From Torreya grandis (taxonomy: Eukaryota; Streptophyta; Pinopsida; Cupressales; Taxaceae), in the NCBI GenBank assembly GCA_037957365.1, contig JARHVA010006304.1:646501-710500 (forward strand): a DNA stretch of 64,000 bases, given 5' to 3'. The translations under genes were made by a program, and so were the position numbers. This document shows positions 24,912 to 37,958 of this stretch, in pieces. The stretch's first letter is position 1; each line of letters begins with the position of its first letter. Below the pieces are notes generated by a model. It worked only from the letters and a program-made list of their open reading frames with translations. It ran no database searches and was not told the DNA's origin.

Positions 24912-25115
24912 GTGCATGATCTATCTAGGAAACCAAAGAGATACCTACCAAGGGTCACCTTAAATACTAGGAGGATTGCCAAGGATTATGATACATCTTA
25001 TAAAACTATCCTTACATTGATCAATGTTATGCACAAAGATGTAGTTTGTAGGCTATTCCATTTCACCTTGCTTGATGTGGCCTATGCTTGGTTTCTTAAC
25101 TTAATTGAAGATTAA
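24912..25115 (+). pseudogene. E2 gag capsid fragment
   Basis: A 67-codon open stretch containing DVVCRLFHFTLLDVAYAWF, the pattern of plant gypsy capsids (hydrophobic LF-FTL-A-WF). A stop follows, then further broken gag-like sequence to about 25620. It would have formed the virus-like particle of the element. Confidence 0.65.
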
Positions 25116-26339
25116 ATTAGAAGCTAGAATCAAATAAGTATCATGTTATTAGAAAAATTTGGTTAGGTGGGAGAACCTAGTATCCTATTCCAATAATTTA
25201 TTTACATGATAAGGGATCCCAATGAACCTTATACATAATTTTAATGCCCACTTCTAAAATATGCATGGTATGGTAATGACTATGTATAAACTAGACGATC
25301 AGTTGGCATTGGAAATGTTTAAAAATGCTTTGGACCTATGGACATCCATGTTATTGAGGACATATCCAACTATCATTAATCTTCCCCTCACCTATGGAAA
25401 GGCAATACAAATGGACAAGTAGCTTAATCCACAAGGATAAATGATAGACCCTATTTATATTCATAATGAGGCTACACCACAAACTTATAACCAAGCTATA
25501 GTCCTAGTTACAACTAATAACATGCATAATTACAATCAAGAATCAAAAAATCCTGAGCTAGATGTAATTCATAGGATGGTCTAAAGGTTAAGTAATGATT
25601 TCCTTAGTTTTTAAAAACAAGTTGGTAGTTCAAGCAATGGAAATTTTGCCCCGAATTTCACTTCCCAACATAATTTTTGATCCAATAATAAGCAAGGATA
25701 GAAATAATATGATGCCTAAAATTAACATCATGGAGATCACCCTACCCAACTAGTGTCATGTGCATAACATAACCCAATAGGTGGAACTTGACTGCATTAA
25801 TTTTTATAATGCCTTTGAAATCTTTCAGAAGGAGATTGAATAATATGAGGTTGTTCCAAATAACCATAATGTTGTGGGTCACCCTTATTTTCTTAATTCA
25901 TACAAATTAAATAATATAGACATGGTTATAAAGACCCTATACTTTCCTAAGAAAGGGGACAATAAACTTGAGGATAATACTAATGATGTTTAGGTTGTGT
26001 AGAAATACCAGAGAGGTAATTATACCTTTGAGAGAAAGGCATGCCAACCATTGACAAAATAAACACCACCTAAAAACATTTCTACTCCCCCTAACACAAA
26101 AGCTAAAAATAAACCACCTCTACCAAGATCTAGTGACAACTATCCCATCACTAGTAAGACAAACTAAAATATAGTGGAGTATATGAAAAAGATAAAGGCC
26201 AATAAAACCCTCCATTAATTGACAAATCATTGAATAGAGGGATTTAATCCTTAAATATCTTATAAACAAGAGCTTTTAACCCAAAAATAAGGCTGCAACC
26301 AATACCAATGTTTTGATACACAAATAGAAGACTGAGGTT

Positions 26340-26710
26340 CCACCCTTCTTAATTACAATATGAATCTTTGGAAATAATTTTCATAATTTATTGGTTGATT
26401 TAGGTGCCTCAATAAATGTCATGCCTATATTAATTTTAAAGAAACTCGGTCTGGCCCCTATAAAATTAGATAAAGTAGTGGTCCAGTTAAATAAGTCTAA
26501 AGTCAAGGTTGTACGATTATTGTTTAATGTTCATATGTAATTATAATCTGAGCCAATAATAAAACAATTCATAAACATACAAGTGGTTGAAATCCTAGAA
26601 GCATATGGCATGTTACTGAGTAGAGATTGGCCCAAATCTCTTAATGGTTATATGGAAGCATACTTCTCCCATATGTGGATGCCATGGAGGGGAGTGGAAA
26701 ACTAGATAAG
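26340..26710 (+). pseudogene. E2 aspartic protease remnant
   Basis: Active-site region reads LLVDLGASINVMP, where the usual D-S/T-G is D-L-G. It continues to AYGMLLSRDWPKSLNGY and HMWMPWRG, a conserved tail after the protease in plant Tat/Athila-type elements. Several in-frame stops and an altered catalytic motif show it is inactive. Confidence 0.7.
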
Positions 26711-26868
26711 GATTGATAAAGAGCCACACATGTAATTTATGATTATAGAATACAAAGTAATCAATGAACAAGTTAATTTTTCTTCCATGGATTTAGGTGT
26801 TTATACTCTTACTAATAAACTAACAAGGAATAAATGGCTTGACCAAGATCAAAATCTAGGTATGTAGT

Positions 26869-27268
26869 ATTTTTATTTTGATGGAGCATGATCTACACAA
26901 TGATCAGGAGTAGGTGTGGTACTTATTTATCCATGTGATAACAAACATATAACTACATATATATTATAGTTCCATTATATTAATAACATAGTAAAGTATG
27001 AGGTGTTAATCTTGGGATTATAGTCTACATCCATGTATGATGTCCATTAATTAAAGGTATATAATGATTCTAAATTAGTCATCAATCAGGCAAAGAATAA
27101 ATTTAAATGTAAGTTTTATATTTTAAATAAATATTAGCATCGTGCTTGGGACTTGATAGGATCCTTTGATGCATTTGACATTATTTACATTCCTAGAATT
27201 GACAATGCCATGGTAGATTCACTGACTATTTTTGCTATTAACCTTACACCTTTGGATAATATGAATCT
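26869..27268 (+). pseudogene. E2 RNase H domain upstream of RT
   Basis: Contains all four acidic blocks of RNase H: YFDGA, YEVLILGL, YNDSKLVINQ and RIDNAMVDSL. In-frame stops are present. In E4 an equivalent domain with the same motifs sits after the RT-linked RNase H and before integrase; here it sits between protease and RT. Either the element has an alternative order, or two remnants were joined by deletion. Confidence 0.65.
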
Positions 27269-27638
27269 ATAAATTTTTTATGTTGAATTGGTTTCATGTC
27301 TATCTGTATGTGATAATGTTAATCATTTCTAATGTTTGATGATGATAGACACATCTTGGATTTACTTTCTAATTCCAATGCATTGATGTGTAGGTGGTTG
27401 ATGAACATGAGAAAAGTGATCTAGATGGAGAGCACTATGATGCTAATGGATTACTAAACCTTAAGAACAATCAAATTCCAAATAGAATATTATCATTGGA
27501 AAATTATTTAAATTAGAAAGGTTTATATCTAAGCCTGAAAGAGTTATTCACCCTAATTAGAGGTCATAATTTATAAACATGGGGATGCCTAATCATCCTC
27601 CAAACATCATTGTAGGGTTAGAATGTAGTGATAAATAA

Positions 27639-27902
27639 ATGCATAATTTACAAAGGATGTTAATCCATTACCAAGATATCATTGTTTGGACCTGTGGTGA
27701 CCTTAAGGTGTTTAATCACTGCATCATACCACATTATATTCCCTTGAAATTTGATAAGAAGATTTTTAGACAATGCCAAAGACTAATAAATCATGTTCTT
27801 CAGTTGTTCATCCTAAAGGAAGTTCATAAGTTACTATCATATGGTGTAATATTTCTAGTAAGACACTCAAGTAGTGTTATCAACCCAAGTTTCACCTTAT
27901 GA
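27639..27902 (+). pseudogene. E2 reverse transcriptase, N-terminal part only
   Basis: An 87-codon open frame resembling the segment just before RT motif 1 in Tat-type elements: DIIVWTCGDLKVF, HYIPLKFDKK, FRQCQRLINHV and then FLVRHSSSVINPSF. The YVDD catalytic block and everything after it are absent. Confidence 0.65.
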
Positions 27903-30900
27903 AGTAGATTATTAATTCTCTTTCAACTTATCTGCAAGTCAAAAATCAAGAACACACTAACAACCATGAAGATGTTTGTAATAATATTTTTTCATTAACT
28001 CTAGGTGCAATTTACAATTTTAGCATAGTTTTTGTATACTAGCCTAAGGGATCCCAATCAAGGCCATCTACAACATGAATAACCTCATTAAGGTCTTTTG
28101 GAGTTATGACATTGGCTTGATCAATCCATTCTTCCTCCATCTATATGCATACCAATATAATGTTTAAACACCTAGACATATATGCTTGTGAAAAATATCA
28201 TAAATCTATTAGATGGTTCTTGTAAGGTTATTTAGGAAGTTTAGGACCCAATATTCCTTCTGTAACTCATTGTCTATGTAAAAACCAATCATTTCCTTGA
28301 TCATAGGCTCAAATTAGCCTTTTCAAGCCTAGTCCATATAACATGACTCTTGAACATGCCAACCAATAGATTGTTATGATGATTAGGAGAGTTAAGAATA
28401 ACACAAACACAATTTCATGGCTCAAAAACTTCATTATAATTCACATTGAGGCATATTTACTTGATTAGGTATATTTTAGGGTTTTGCAAGGGTTTTAGGG
28501 GTCTAAAAATCTTTAAAATGATTTATGATGTATGGAACCCTAATGTAAAACCTCTTTCCATGAATTTAAAGTATTTTTACCCCTTTAACTACCTTGAATA
28601 ACTCTATCTCCCATGCAAAATATCCATCAAGATATGTACGTAGTGAAAAGGTGCTTCAACTAGCTGTCTAGACTACACAATCAAAAGGAAGGTTCAAGAG
28701 CCAAAATGACAATTATATTACACCCTATGGTTAAAAATTTTCCCTAAATACTTTAAATTATTTTCCAAACCATTAAAATCACCATAAATGTGAAATAACA
28801 CCTGGATCACTTCAAAATGGTGGCAGGGTTTCTTAGGGGTTTAAGGCCTATTTGTATATGCTAGCCCTCAAGGGTATATTGGCAAGAAATATTGAGTGTG
28901 ATACATCTCACTAGATATTTTAATACTAATAATAACATATATCTATCCCAAAAACCTTCACATGAAGTCTAAACTCTCTATCATATCCATTAGACCTCTA
29001 AATAGTCCTCTTAGCTCCATTACTGGCTGTCAACAGACTAAGGTCTATCTAAGACAAAATAGTGGATTTTTACACTACTGATATGACCTAAAAAACCCAT
29101 GGAAACTTAAATAAACTCATGAAACATAATTTTACCAAGTTTCATAGATAGGTCATGCCTATAGAGGCCTCAAAACTCATTTTTCTTAAACTAGCTAATG
29201 GGCTACTTGAGTTTTCAATAGGTCTATGACTAAGTTTTTATATCACTTTTATGTTTGGTTTTGAGCATGTTGATAAGAAATTTATTAGGTTATTATATCC
29301 TTATTTCAATTATTCTTATCCCTCTCACTATCTATTCATAACTTTATACAACATATCACCACACCATATCTCCTCATTTCCTTCAATTAAACTACCTCTG
29401 CCAATACTGGTTGTAAGTGTTGATTGGGGAATTGGAAGTGATTTTATCCATTCCACCATAAATTAGATCTTTGAGATCTCCCCAGTCATTGGTAACCTTA
29501 CTCTCACTTATTTATTTATTACATTGGCTCTTCAAGGGTACTCTTAGGCTCCCACTATCTTTATTTCGTACACAGGCCTGTGTACCTTCATGAGTTTGAA
29601 GACCTTGAGTAGAAGTCATGATACTATTGAAAGTCTAAAGGTATGAATTTATAATTTGAATACAAAGGTGAATTTCATAAATCTTCCTCCTTGGCTAGAT
29701 TATACCTTAAATTTCATTTATCTAGGGTATGTGGATATGTCCATACAATTGACCCTAGTATTGGCTAAGTGTGGCCTATTATTCATAGTTTCAGGTAGTC
29801 ACTTTAGGTGTCTTGGTGTGAGATGCCTAACACGGGGTCATTGAACCTTGATATGTCATCAAATCCTAGTCTGATCTTCATGAACTTCCATTTATTAACA
29901 ACTTTGAACTCTACCTTTATCACATATCACTTCACATCACCATGATGTTTGTAGGTGTGCATCCTACATTTTTGGTTGTGAGAGAGGTGAGATTACCCAT
30001 GTAGGTGTTCTAAGAATTTTAAATTTCACTCTCACCTTGAAAAGGTGTTTATGAACTTCAATAATTCACCAACCACCTTTGAGTAATAATATTTGTCTCA
30101 TACCTCTGAGTGAGCCAAACAAAAATGGTTGTAGGTGCTTATTTAAGCCTTGAATGAGACAGTAGGTTGATTGGAACATGAGGTGAGGTAGCTGTTGAGG
30201 TATGCTCTTGTGGCATAAATGTTATTATTGATGTCAAGGTCAAGATGGATGTAATTAATGTAAAATTCAAAGTTGATGTCATGAATGGTGAAGTGGTATG
30301 TGTCAAGGAAGTCTTATGACAAGAGAGAATTTGAAGGAAACCAATTGTCTCTCTATTGAGAGAGAACTTAAAGGTAACCTGGCAATTATTTTGAATTTTA
30401 TGACATGTCAAGGTCAAGATCAAGATACAAGGTAAGTGCTGACAATTTTGACCTCATAGGTTAAATTGTCACCCCTACCATTTGAAACTTTGCATATCAT
30501 GCTAGTTTGTCTTGTGAGTCAGTAAGTTGGTCTTGAAAATTCATTATAGTGATCATTAAAAACTATTATTAATAGATCTTAAGGTTGTTTAGGCGAGTTG
30601 AGGTCTTATACTTCATTTGTCTTACACTTTTCTATTCATTTCCTAGACTTTCCAATCCATTTTTATTACTAATAAGAGTCATAAGTGTCATGATGAGTGT
30701 CATATCACGTTTCAATGTCATTACATGCATAACATATGAATAATTAGGTTGATCACATTCTGGACTGACTTCATGACTCATTTCTATGCAAATCTGACCA
30801 TTTTATTCCCTATCAAGAAGGTTTTTGATGATATATGATGAGGAATAAGCTTGATTCCATCATTATTTACCTCACCAAACATGTTAAATACTTAGTAATA

Positions 30901-33714
30901 CATTTTAAATCATTTTAATTAGAGCTCCTTGGTGAAAATAGCCTTTTCAGTGCAAAAATAGGCCTTTTTGAGGCATTCATTTTTGTTTTCAAAGGATTTT
31001 TGTGAGAAAATAATATTATAAGATTTATTATGTCCCAATAGGGTCATATTAGTTTTTTTGAGGAAGTTATAGGTGAATTTTTTTCAAAAACCAACATTGC
31101 TCCAATATTGACCTTCCTAATACCCTTAGAAGGGTAGTTTTCAAATGCTCAATATGAAAAGAGGAGAGAGAGTTAGGATATAAAAATTTGGAAATTGATA
31201 GGGGTATAATTAAATTTAAAATTTTCTAATTTTTTAATGTATTTGTTTCCCCATATTTATGAACACTAACTAAGAGTGATAGAAGGTCACTATAGCGTAT
31301 GCATTCGAGAGGGGTCTGTTCTTGGACCTGTTTCTCAAGATAAAAAAAAAAATGGAGATAAATAGTTTTTAGGGATTATTTTAGGGGTCATTATACTTAT
31401 TTTAATATTTTTTTAATTTGATAACTCCTTATAAGAAGGTATTTATAGAATAAAACTATGATCCTTTCTTTATCTTTATGAGTGGTCTCTTGGGTTAGTT
31501 TTGTTGCAAAATATGAGTTTTTTAGTAGATGTTTTCATATTAAAAGGTTATAAATGGATTATATAATTCATGACACACATTATTAATATAATTTAGAGTT
31601 CACAAGTTTCCATTCTAAGTGTGTCCCTTTGAGAGAGTTCAAGCTGAGTGTGTCTCTTCAACAAGGTTTAAGTGAATTTATTGAGCTTGATTTTAGTGTT
31701 CATATCAAATCATAGTGGATGAGATATGTTTTAAAGTTTTTTAAATAAATAACCAAGCTATAAGATACATCATGAACCTTTAAAAAGACTTAAACTTATT
31801 GCATCATGTTGATTTCTACCACAATCCGTACATTCAAGAATGAATACCTTCAAGTTATAGGACTAATTGGTGTCATAGTTTGAAGACTTAATCAGGGTAG
31901 AGTGATTTTTGTTTCAGATTAAAATTTGGATGAATTTTATTCCATGGATCATGATAAGGGCTATTTACAAGTCAATAACATGATCTCAAAGTCACCATAC
32001 ACAGTCAACTCTACTTGCATTCACTTGTCACCATAGTCAATTGAGGTGTAAGGTCATAAGGAGTCTTGATAAGTTGAGAAGTTTCCTCTAATTAACATGA
32101 TCACTTAGGACATCCCAATGCCATACATTTTATTTTTGGAGCTAGTACCCACCTATAGGCTTGTAATATTCATCAACACCTACAGGTGCCTCATGAGAGC
32201 TACTCACATTTGAGTAGAGAAAAAGTGTGGGTAGAGTTATTAATCATGGAGGAGGATCTATTTAAGAATGAAAAGAAGGTATAAAAATTATTGAAGGATT
32301 ATATACCATGGTCACGTACCCATATTATTTTTCACTAACTTGTGTGTTGAAACACCCACCTATAGGTGGCTCTCTCAGAATTCTAAGGTATGGCACAATG
32401 AGTTGAAACATGTTTGGAGTCCTTATATGGTTTTGAATTTTTGGATAATGTCATGACAGGCATGAAGGAGTCATGTATAGAGCTAAACACACTCATGTTA
32501 TCTTGTCACATATTAGAGATGGAATTTAAAGACAAGTTCCTTAAAAGATCAAAAAATAAAGACCCTACAACTTTTGGATATTTTCATAAGATGCTAAAGG
32601 AGGGTCTAGACCAATCCGAATGGTTCTATATGGTAGCCCTTATATAAGGGTTGAACCTTAAAATAACGAGTAAGATGTAACTGGAAGAACTTGGTCATTT
32701 GAGGTTTCTAATTTTGGTGATTAAGCACTACTCTTCTTCAATGTTTTCTATAGGATGTTGACTCTAAATGACCTTACACTCAGAGGTCTTAACCTACAAA
32801 GTATTTATTCATGACAAATGACCTCATCAAGATAAGTTGTTGTCATAAAGTCATAAGGAATATCAAGGTTGGTTAGAGTATTAGGAATTTTCAACTACAT
32901 AACCACCTCTAGGCCCTTTTAAGGCCCAAGAAAGGACACCTATAGCATGGCTATAGCTTGATGGTAATATAACATGAATGCAATAGTGAGTGCATTGGAT
33001 GAAATCAATGTTGTTCAATAATTAAATGATACTAGGAGTTTTAAAGGGATATTAAACATGAAAATACCATGAAATGACATCTACAGGTGTACTTTCATCC
33101 TCATGATTGCATTTAGTTTGTACAAATAGCCTTCAAGCATGCTACATCTAGGGAAGGAGTTCTATTTTATTGGGTCTATGAAGTAAGTTATAATTAGGTG
33201 AACTTAAAGTCAAGATGTTGATGTGAAGGAAGGTTATCAAAAGGAATAATTAAAGTTTGAAATGAGGGATAATTGAAGGTATAAGAACCTACAAAAGTCT
33301 ATTGGACACCTACAATCAACATACCTTAAGGTAAGGCATAAAGCATTGAAATAAGGACAAGATCGTAGCATGGAAGGGCTCTAGAATCATGATGACAAAT
33401 GAGGTAAAAGGTTTACGAGAGGATTCAAGAAGGTCAATCACCATGACACCTTAGGGTCGCTAACATACTCCTCCTCTATCTATATAGAGGTGACATATAG
33501 TCAATTAGGTGTCAAGGGTATCTTTCTTGTTGATGGGTCTTGGGAGTTGAAGGGAGTCCTTTTTGTTTGTATATAGCGTGAAGATGTTTGGAAAGCAAGG
33601 AATACAGGTGCCTTATATAAGATAGTAACATTCATATGAATTATCCATTTCACCTCTCCCTTAGTTTAAAACACATAAAATCATAGTCTCATGAGGTCTT
33701 GATAGTTATCCAAG
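27903..33714. other. Unassigned, probably decayed repeats
   Basis: A long stretch with only short ORFs (29251-29466, 29656-29844, 32414-32647 on plus; 30139-30423 on minus), none recognisable. The 77-codon ORF at 32414-32647 is charged and looks coding-like but has no motif I can name. CACCTATAGGTG-like palindromes recur at about 32149, 32179, 32355 and 33080, too far apart to call an array. Confidence 0.4.
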
Positions 33715-33905
33715 TGTAGACACCTAAAAACTACACAAAAATAGTTTTTGATGTCATCTTTAACTATGGACCCTTAACCAATTTTTCATCTAGTGGACCA
33801 CCTAGTCTACTAGAAATATTTTACAACTTCATTATGTTAAATACCCCCTCCCTAAACACATCACTTAAATCATGACCCTTTTATCCATTTTCTCATGGCC
33901 CTTCG

Positions 33906-33956
33906 ACCATCGTTGGTTAGGGTAACCATCGATGGTTGACCCTAACCATTGACGGT
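33906..33956. repeat. E3 LTR palindrome cluster 1 (3 units)
   Basis: 12-mers at 33906 (ACCATCGTTGGT), 33925 (ACCATCGATGGT, a perfect palindrome) and 33945 (ACCATTGACGGT), with starts 19 and 20 bp apart. The differences look like CpG decay from something near ACCGTCGACGGT, which is inference. Confidence 0.8.
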
Positions 33957-34506
33957 TGTGGTCACCCAAACTTGCCTTAAGCATTTTAAAGCATTTATAG
34001 ATTTATTCGAGATTAGTATCTTACAAAATAGAAAATTGATTTAACACCAATTTTTAAAGTCTAATGAAAATAGGAAACTTCATCTCCTCCCAACTTAGTA
34101 ACTTTCCCTCAAGCTTCCCTCTCCTTAATAAATTTGTGCTATAAATATAGGGCTCTTGGAGGAGTTGGGGATCCAAAAATATACATCTAGGCTCTCTTAT
34201 TTTCTTTGTATAGGCATTGAATACCTCAAAAATCTATTTGCATGACTTTTAAATGATGAAGTACTGTTATGCTATCCAAATCCTTTTAGGTTTCCACTAT
34301 CTCCAATTTAATATCATACAAGTATTTTGGTTTCTATTTTAGCATTTCATTTCTATATTGAGCTTCCATATTCAGATTAGTCCACTTATACATCATCTCT
34401 TACCCTTATAACTCCCATTTCATCCTCTAAAAATTAGTCACATTCTATTAACTCCATTTACACACCTTACCTAGCTCCACACAAGTAATTGTAGTTGGTT
34501 GCTCTA

Positions 34507-34593
34507 ACCATCATTGGTTATAGTAATTGTCACTAGTTACAGAATCATCATCGATTAGGCTAATCATCACGAATCACCCTGACCGCCAATGGT
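34507..34593. repeat. E3 LTR palindrome cluster 2 (5 units)
   Basis: Units of the same type start at 34507 (ACCATCATTGGT), 34526, 34547, 34563 and 34582 (ACCGCCAATGGT), 16-21 bp apart. The middle three are strongly decayed. Confidence 0.65.
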
Positions 34594-35063
34594 CACTATC
34601 ATAAAAAATAAAATATTGCTATTTTGGACCCCTTCAACACCTTACCAGACCCTCTTTTGGTTTTTAATCTATTTGCAAGCTCTATTCTGATTTTTTGGAC
34701 CTGAACTTGGTACATACGTATGCCATTTATTTTATTACACACTTACTTTCTTATCATTTGAATACAAGTATATTTATCATATCATTTTTGATTTAATTTT
34801 CTTAAAAGTGGATTGACAACATCATATAAATACTTATGCTTCTCAGATCTAGCATATGCTAGGCAATCCACTCAACCAACCATCTAACAAATCCTCTTCT
34901 AGTTTTCTGATGATTTGCAGGTAATCCTCCCTAGCCAAAGAGGAGTTCCCACACTCATTTGGATCAATGAATGCAATATATTAGGTATTTATCTACACAT
35001 CCTAATACTCACTTTCTTTTATCTACTTTCAAAACTAAGAATTGAAAGAAATAAATTGAAACA

Positions 35064-35086
35064 TTTTGGCATGCCCAGTGGGACCC
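35064..35086 (+). other. E3 primer-binding site
   Basis: TGGCATGCCCAGTGGGACC starts four bases in from the LTR end. It is nearly the same as the E4 site, placing both elements in one priming group. The donor tRNA is not identified. Confidence 0.7.
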
Positions 35087-35753
35087 TAGTTCCCTTTTTT
35101 CCTTAATTATTTGATCATCATATGAAATCATTTATTTTGGGACTTAAAATTAACCATTTGCTTTTATTTATTTCTTATTTATTTTAGTTCGTCTAGTAAC
35201 TTAGGAGGCAAAGTAATCTTATCATAGCATTCACACTTGTTATCACACACAAAACTGAACCAAAAAATAATTTACACATCAAAACAATACTTGAGAGAAG
35301 GATCGATCATGATTTCATCACCTGATGGAAACCTTACCTCCTCCCAACCATCCCACTTGGATTTCACCACCAAGGGAGAACCAACTCAACTCTCTAGTCG
35401 AGTATAAACTCTAGACTCAGTATATCTTAGCTAGGCACCCGACACCCTTATTACTATGGGATTGTGAAGTGAGGGGTAGGCCCCAACACCAAGTCATGTA
35501 CTAAAGTTCAACATATATTTTCCTTCTAAGTGCCTAAACAACTTGAAACCATCCATATACTTCCTCTTTAGTACCCATTTTGCAAGCCAACCTCCCTTAT
35601 CACACTCTTTAAGGCATAAGCCAAAAGTGATTTAAAAGTAATCATAAGGTTAAAAAACACTTCTTAGTATATGTATTGATTGCTTTGAAATTATTTTGGG
35701 TTTACTCTCTATTTGAGGTGTGAATTTCATAATAACATTCCCTATTTTCTCAT
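35087..35753 (+). other. E3 leader between LTR and gag
   Basis: No coding sequence recognised; expected 5' untranslated and packaging region. Confidence 0.5.
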
Positions 35754-37958
35754 ATGGTTTTAACTAGACAACAAGTGAAAAATCAAAATAACCAACCACC
35801 ACCTTCTTCTTCATCCATGGATTATACCTCAGATGTTGACAAATCTCTTCACACTTCACCTCACCATTCTCCTCCACCACCTTCTCCTTCTATAATTCTA
35901 ATCATATTTGAAGGGGACTTGAAATTCATTGCATTTATTGACAATAATCTAGTTGCTTTATAACATTAACTCAACACCTTACCTCACCGTACCCCCTACT
36001 TTAGTTCCTTCTTTTGATCATTCTCTTGGCATGCCATCCCACCTTATTTTGGTTACAACTTAAACCTAACCATTAAATCAAGCCTCTTTTAACATCCCAT
36101 CCACCCAAACTCAAACCAACCTTCCCCCTCTGAACTAAACACCTCTTGTCACACCCTATGTGGGTTCAACCTTACCATTAGTAACTTATGCCCCATATAT
36201 TGTGGCATTATCTTCCACTTTGGATTATATCTTCCCTTTTGTTGCAAAAAATCCCTTGACCATAGTCCCACTTTAAAACCTAGTGCTCTCCATACCTCAA
36301 AACCTTCCCCCAATCAACACTAGGGGAATTACCCAACCTCAACCTTCCCAACTTTCTCCTTCCTCAACCATACCAACCACATCCTTTCTTCAACAAGTGC
36401 CTATGATAACTTACTAGTATGTCCCTAACCCATAAGGGTACATACCACCCTCCACCCAACCTTTCATACCAATCATTTATTATGTACCACCATCTCAACC
36501 CCTTGGCACCACTTACCAGTATGTGAATTCTTTGATACCATTTGCTACCTATTCATATAGTGTCGCAAGCCAACCCCAAAAAAATGTACCTATTAATTAT
36601 GTAACTTCTCAACCCCAGCCTGATCTAATAAAAATGTTCATGAACAAAATGACTAGTTGAGAGTCATCCATCCCCGCCTCAACCAATATTTTGTCTTATG
36701 ACCAAATTTGTAACGAGCCTATCCACCCCTTCATGCCCATCCATGCTTATCCTTCTTAATGGGAATTTCCCAATTTTTCTAAATTCCAAGGTAAAGAGGA
36801 TCCTCAATAGCACTTAAGATCTTTCTATCATGCTTGTTACTTGATCACTTATGATGACGCTCTCCTCCTTTGAACCTTTCCCATGTCATTATTCGAGGCC
36901 ACCCTTGATTGGTATAGTGCCCTTCCCACTCATTCCATATTTTATTTCTCTCAATTGGCACACACCTTTTTAGAACACTTTTTAGTAAACACATCTAAAA
37001 AGTTTTCCATTACTGACCTATACTCCATCAAATAATTTGAAGATGAATCCATTGTTGATTTTGTTTCCAGATGGATAGGCCTCATTAATCAACTCATTTT
37101 TCCATTACCCCAACTTGAATTAATTGAATTATTCTCTTGGGGGTGTGCTAAACACATTGCTCCAACTCTCCAAGTATAAACCTTTAGGACCTTTGATGAA
37201 GCATTTAGTATGGCCCAAAAATTGGAAAACTATTCTATTAATGAAGGGAAGTTTAAGCCTCAAAATAAAAATTCTAGTTTCAAATCCACTGAGTCATCCT
37301 CCAAAACTATAAACCCAACCAATTCTAAAGAAAAATCATCAACACACTCAATTTTTCTTAAAACCACACCTCCTCTAAACCTCAACCAAACACCTCGAAC
37401 CAACAATCCTTCAAATTTTCAAAACCATACCCAAAATTGGGCTCCTTCAAAACCATTTCCCTTGATTAGGGAATCCTATGCATCAATGTTGGAAAATCCA
37501 CTTAAAGCCAATCTAATCCAAATTCCACTTATCAATCCATCTCAATAATTAGATACTTCTTATCCCCTTCTTGGGTGGTACAATGAGAATGATGATTGTG
37601 ATTATCATCAGGTCATTGGACATGATATTGATAGATGCAATACCTTTATGAGCATTATCTAGGACCTAATTGATAAAGGGGAGCTTGTGTTTGATAACCA
37701 AAATGCTCTTTCCAACCAATCTCTTGATATTTTTTGAAAACCATTCCTAAATCATCCACCTTCAACCCAACACCATGAAATCCAACTCGAATCCTCTAAC
37801 TCGCATGAGGCACATGTAATTAATGTCATCAGTAGCGTGCTCACTACTAAAGAAGTCATCGCCTCTATCACCCAAATAGAGGAAAACAACCCATCACCTA
37901 TTCCTTTAGATTCCCCCAAAAAGGAAGTATCTACCCCTTCTACTTCCTTGGATGAAAC
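35754..37958 (+). pseudogene. E3 gag, first part
   Basis: Begins MVLTRQQVKNQNNQPPPSSS, a basic and proline/serine-rich start typical of plant gypsy gag. A capsid-like block lies at about 36775-37240 (FPNFSKFQGKEDPQ, LFEATLDWYSALP, FVSRWIGLINQL). A knuckle-like CDYHQVIGHDIDRC is followed by a DLIDKGEL-type tail at about 37590-37690. There are several in-frame stops. At 37958 the frame is cut by E4 and continues at 58735. Confidence 0.75.

Larger units (their letters stand above)
24531..27902 (+). mobile_element. E2: Ty3/gypsy (Tat-type) remnant, truncated
   Basis: Primer-binding-like TGGTGTTAGAAGGAGGGC at 24536-24553 is followed by gag (about 24900-25400), protease (26340-26710), an RNase H domain (26869-27268) and the N-terminal part of RT (27639-27902). 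All are broken by many stops. After 27902 the RT homology is lost, so the remainder of pol, including integrase, is missing or unrecognisable. The RNase H lies before RT, unlike the usual gypsy order. Confidence 0.75.
33715..35063 (+). repeat. E3 5' LTR, 1349 bp
   Basis: Starts TGTAGACACC and ends TTGAAACA, just before the primer-binding site. Its distal part is homologous to the E6 LTR: the block with CTAGCCAAAGAGGAGT near 34930 appears inverted at about 60500-60520. It contains two palindrome clusters, listed separately. Confidence 0.8.

Noticed and set aside
32149..33090. CACCTATAGGTG-like palindromes
   Set aside because: They recur but at irregular, large distances, so I could not call an array like the others.
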